From: a bacterium | Lineage (GTDB): Bacteria; Verrucomicrobiota; Verrucomicrobiia; Limisphaerales; J093 | Direction of reading: 5' to 3' | Length of the DNA stretch: 7,016 nt | Assembly (NCBI GenBank): GCA_021784265.1 | Contig: JAJXTA010000138.1 | Location: 1 to 7,016, forward strand | Shown: in pieces, positions 4,999 to 7,016 of the stretch | How positions within the stretch are numbered: position 1 is the first letter of the stretch | How the letters are laid out: every line of letters begins with the position of its first letter | Program-made: the position numbers and the translations under genes | The notes under the pieces: generated by a model | What the model saw: only the letters and a program-made list of their open reading frames with translations | Database searches by the model: none | What the model was told of the DNA's origin: nothing

Positions 4999-7016
4999 TC
5001 AGAGCCGCGCGCGGAACTCATACTGCCCAGCACCGACTTCGTAGATGGCCCGGCCCGGCTCCGACCGCAGGAAGCGGACGCCGGGGCGGTGTCCCGCTGG
5101 TCCACCGCCTTCCGTCACGGTCGCCGCCGCGCTGGCCGGGAGGAACACCGTGGCGGTCGTGTTGGCGGGGATCGCCAGACGCAGGGTGAAGACGCCCTCC
5201 GCCCGCTCCCAGTCCGAAACGATGGGACCGTGGATGGATTCGTAGCGGGTTTTGACCCAGGTCAGGTCGCCCACCGGCTCCGGCTTGATCAGAATCCGCT
5301 TGAAGCCCGGTCCGTTCGCATCGCACCCGATGCCCCCCAGGTCGTGGTAAAACCACTCCATGATTTGTCCCAGCATGAAGTGGTTCTGCGAGGAACGGCG
5401 ATCCGCGTTCCACGCCTCGGTCAGGCTGGTAGCCCCCATTTTCAACTGATAACCATAACCCGGCTTCTCGGACTGGTGGTTGATGGCGAAGATCAGGTCG
5501 GACCGTCCGCCTTCGGCCAGTGCCCGCAGCAGGTAGCGGTAGCCGACATCCCCCGCCGTGAGGGCGTTGCCGTGCGCCCGCACGTCGGCCACCAGGGCCG
5601 CCAGCACGGCGGCCTGGTGGGCCGGCTCCACCAACCCCAGTGCCAGCGGCAGGGCGTTGGCGCACTGGGAACCGGTCGCGTATTGCGCGGTGGCGGGACG
5701 ATAGAAGGTCTGGTTGAACGACCGTCGGATCTGGGCGGCCAGGCTGGCGTAACGGCGCGCGTCGGCCGCCTTGCCTAACCGGGCGGCGGTTTGCCCAAGC
5801 ACCCAGGTGTCGTAGTAGTAGAAGGCGGTGGCCGTCAACGCCACCGGGGTCAACTGGGCATAGCCGGGGGCCTTCGGACCCAGATCGTACCAATCGCCAA
5901 GGCCGTAAGCGACGATCTGGTTCGTCGCCCGCTCACTCAAATAGGCGACATACCGTTGCATCACCCCGTAGTAACGGCGGAGCAGCTCCGTGTCGCCGAC
6001 GAACTGGCATTGCTGCCACGGGACCAGCACCCCGGCGCTGCCCCACTCCGGTGAATCCCGGAAACCGCCGCTAAACACGACGTATTCCGGCGCGATGTCC
6101 GGGATCAGGCCGTTGGCCAACTGCGAGTCGGCGATATCGTTCATCGCCTTGCTCGACAGGCGCGCCAAATCAAAACCGTAGCGGAGCGCGGGGCCGTTGA
6201 GATGGTCCTCCTCCAGCCAGCCCAGCCGCTCCCGATGCGGGCAGTCGGTCAGCACGCTCATCATGTTCGCTCGCTGCGCCCAGCGGATGAGCGTATGGAT
6301 GCGATTGAACAATGCGTCCGAACAGCTAAACGTCCCAACCTCCGGCGCGGCGGAATGGACAACGACCCCGTCCAGTGCCGCCACGACGGGCGGCGGAGTG
6401 TCGGGACCGGCGGCCCGCACCTCGACCTGCAGGTAGCGGCAGCCGTGATAGAAGAACCGGGGAAACCACTCCTCGCTCCCCCCGGCCAGGGTGTATTGCC
6501 AATAGGCCATCCCGCCCCCGCACGAGCCCCGGTCCACCTGGCCATCAGGGCGGACCAGCTCGGCCGGGATGATCCGGACCACGTCCCCCGCGCGCCCGCG
6601 GACGGTGAGGCGGGGCATGATCGGGGCGTTTTGCCCCAGATCATAAACCGTGATCCCGTGGCCGACTGGCACCGCGGCGACGGGGTGCAGGACCTCGAAG
6701 GCGCGAATGGGTGGCGCGGCACACGACATTCCCTTGAGCACGCCGCCGGGTCCCTGAACCACCGCCGCCGCCGCCCAGGCGGCATCATCGAAGCCGGGGC
6801 GGTCCCAGCCGGCGGGCAGCAGGCGGGCGTCGTAGTCCTCGCCGCCGTACACGCACGAGAACGTGATCGGGCCAGCGCGGACACGCCAGTGGGCATCGGT
6901 GCCAATGGTCTCGCTCGAACCGTCGGTGTACTCGAGGCGGAGTTGGGCGATGGCCTTGAGTGGACCGAACGAGCCGGTGAACTTGGTGTACCGTCCGCCG
7001 TGAACGTGGTACATGC
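4999..7016 (-). CDS. GH78-type alpha-L-rhamnosidase, N-terminus beyond the right edge
   Basis: At least 671 residues are visible, numbered here from the Met codon at 7014-7012, which is probably internal because the protein enters mid-domain. The family releases terminal alpha-L-rhamnose from plant glycans or glycosides by an inverting mechanism. Domains in order: remainder of the N-terminal rhamnosidase domain (1 to about 85, with GRYTKFTGSFGP and FSCVYGGEDYDARL); a beta-sandwich domain (about 105-215) with the hallmark YDLGQN (124-129); the (alpha/alpha)6 catalytic barrel (about 225-580); and a C-terminal beta domain to 671. The catalytic signature is DCPHRERLGWLEEDH with Asp257 and Glu262; Glu533 in GATSLTEAWN fits the catalytic base. 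Full-length relatives run about 900-1100 residues, so several hundred residues, including any signal peptide, should lie to the right. The promoter is not in the window. Family assignment is firm; substrate is not. Confidence 0.93.
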   Translation of the reverse strand, partial: MYHVHGGRYTKFTGSFGPLKAIAQLRLEYTDGSSETIGTDAHWRVRAGPITFSCVYGGEDYDARLLPAGWDRPGFDDAAWAAAAVVQGPGGVLKGMSCAAPPIRAFEVLHPVAAVPVGHGITVYDLGQNAPIMPRLTVRGRAGDVVRIIPAELVRPDGQVDRGSCGGGMAYWQYTLAGGSEEWFPRFFYHGCRYLQVEVRAAGPDTPPPVVAALDGVVVHSAAPEVGTFSCSDALFNRIHTLIRWAQRANMMSVLTDCPHRERLGWLEEDHLNGPALRYGFDLARLSSKAMNDIADSQLANGLIPDIAPEYVVFSGGFRDSPEWGSAGVLVPWQQCQFVGDTELLRRYYGVMQRYVAYLSERATNQIVAYGLGDWYDLGPKAPGYAQLTPVALTATAFYYYDTWVLGQTAARLGKAADARRYASLAAQIRRSFNQTFYRPATAQYATGSQCANALPLALGLVEPAHQAAVLAALVADVRAHGNALTAGDVGYRYLLRALAEGGRSDLIFAINHQSEKPGYGYQLKMGATSLTEAWNADRRSSQNHFMLGQIMEWFYHDLGGIGCDANGPGFKRILIKPEPVGDLTWVKTRYESIHGPIVSDWERAEGVFTLRLAIPANTTATVFLPASAAATVTEGGGPAGHRPGVRFLRSEPGRAIYEVGAGQYEFRARL

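Noticed and set aside
4654..5778. A 374-codon plus-strand frame spanning the end of the secreted protein gene and the rhamnosidase C-terminal part
   Set aside because: It crosses two real genes in other frames and its composition is Arg/Pro/Gly-rich shadow-type.
1..7016. CRISPR array, tRNA, rRNA, insertion sequence or phage genes
   Set aside because: No spaced direct repeats, cloverleaf-like segments, transposase motifs or terminal inverted repeats were found; the only tandem repeat is coding.

Overview
The window is GC-rich (about two thirds G+C by eye). It carries three complete genes, one long gene cut by the right edge, and a possible gene fragment at the left edge. The combination of an ECF sigma factor fused to a membrane protein, a secreted carbohydrate-type protein of unknown function, a GH78 alpha-L-rhamnosidase, and starts without clear Shine-Dalgarno sites suggests the PVC group, most likely Verrucomicrobiota. 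That placement is inference from gene content; there is no rRNA or other marker gene here.

Layout. Bases 1-112 (minus) may hold the N-terminus of an unrecognised protein. Bases 113-556 are upstream sequence with an AT-rich island and two short palindromes. Bases 557-2269 (plus) encode a 570-aa ECF-type sigma factor whose DNA-binding half is joined to a multi-pass membrane domain. That domain includes about 17 tandem Gly/Ala-rich five-residue units. It converges, across a 42-base gap with a perfect 14-bp palindrome, on dinB (2312-3385, minus), an apparently intact Y-family DNA polymerase IV. From a 249-base spacer, a gene for a secreted 418-aa protein (3635-4891, plus) diverges from dinB. It has a near-consensus TTGACA-N17-TATAGA promoter so close to the ATG that the mRNA should be almost leaderless. 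That gene converges on an alpha-L-rhamnosidase (4999 to the right edge, minus), whose N-terminus lies outside the window.

How the genes relate. No operon is visible: the three complete genes and the cut gene alternate in direction and each needs its own promoter. The secreted protein and the rhamnosidase are both plausible parts of plant or algal glycan breakdown, but their proximity is the only link. The sigma factor has no separate anti-sigma gene in the window; its membrane half could serve as its own tether or sensor. The most unusual item is this sigma/membrane/pentad-repeat fusion. The next most unusual are the near-leaderless promoter and the secreted protein of unknown function.
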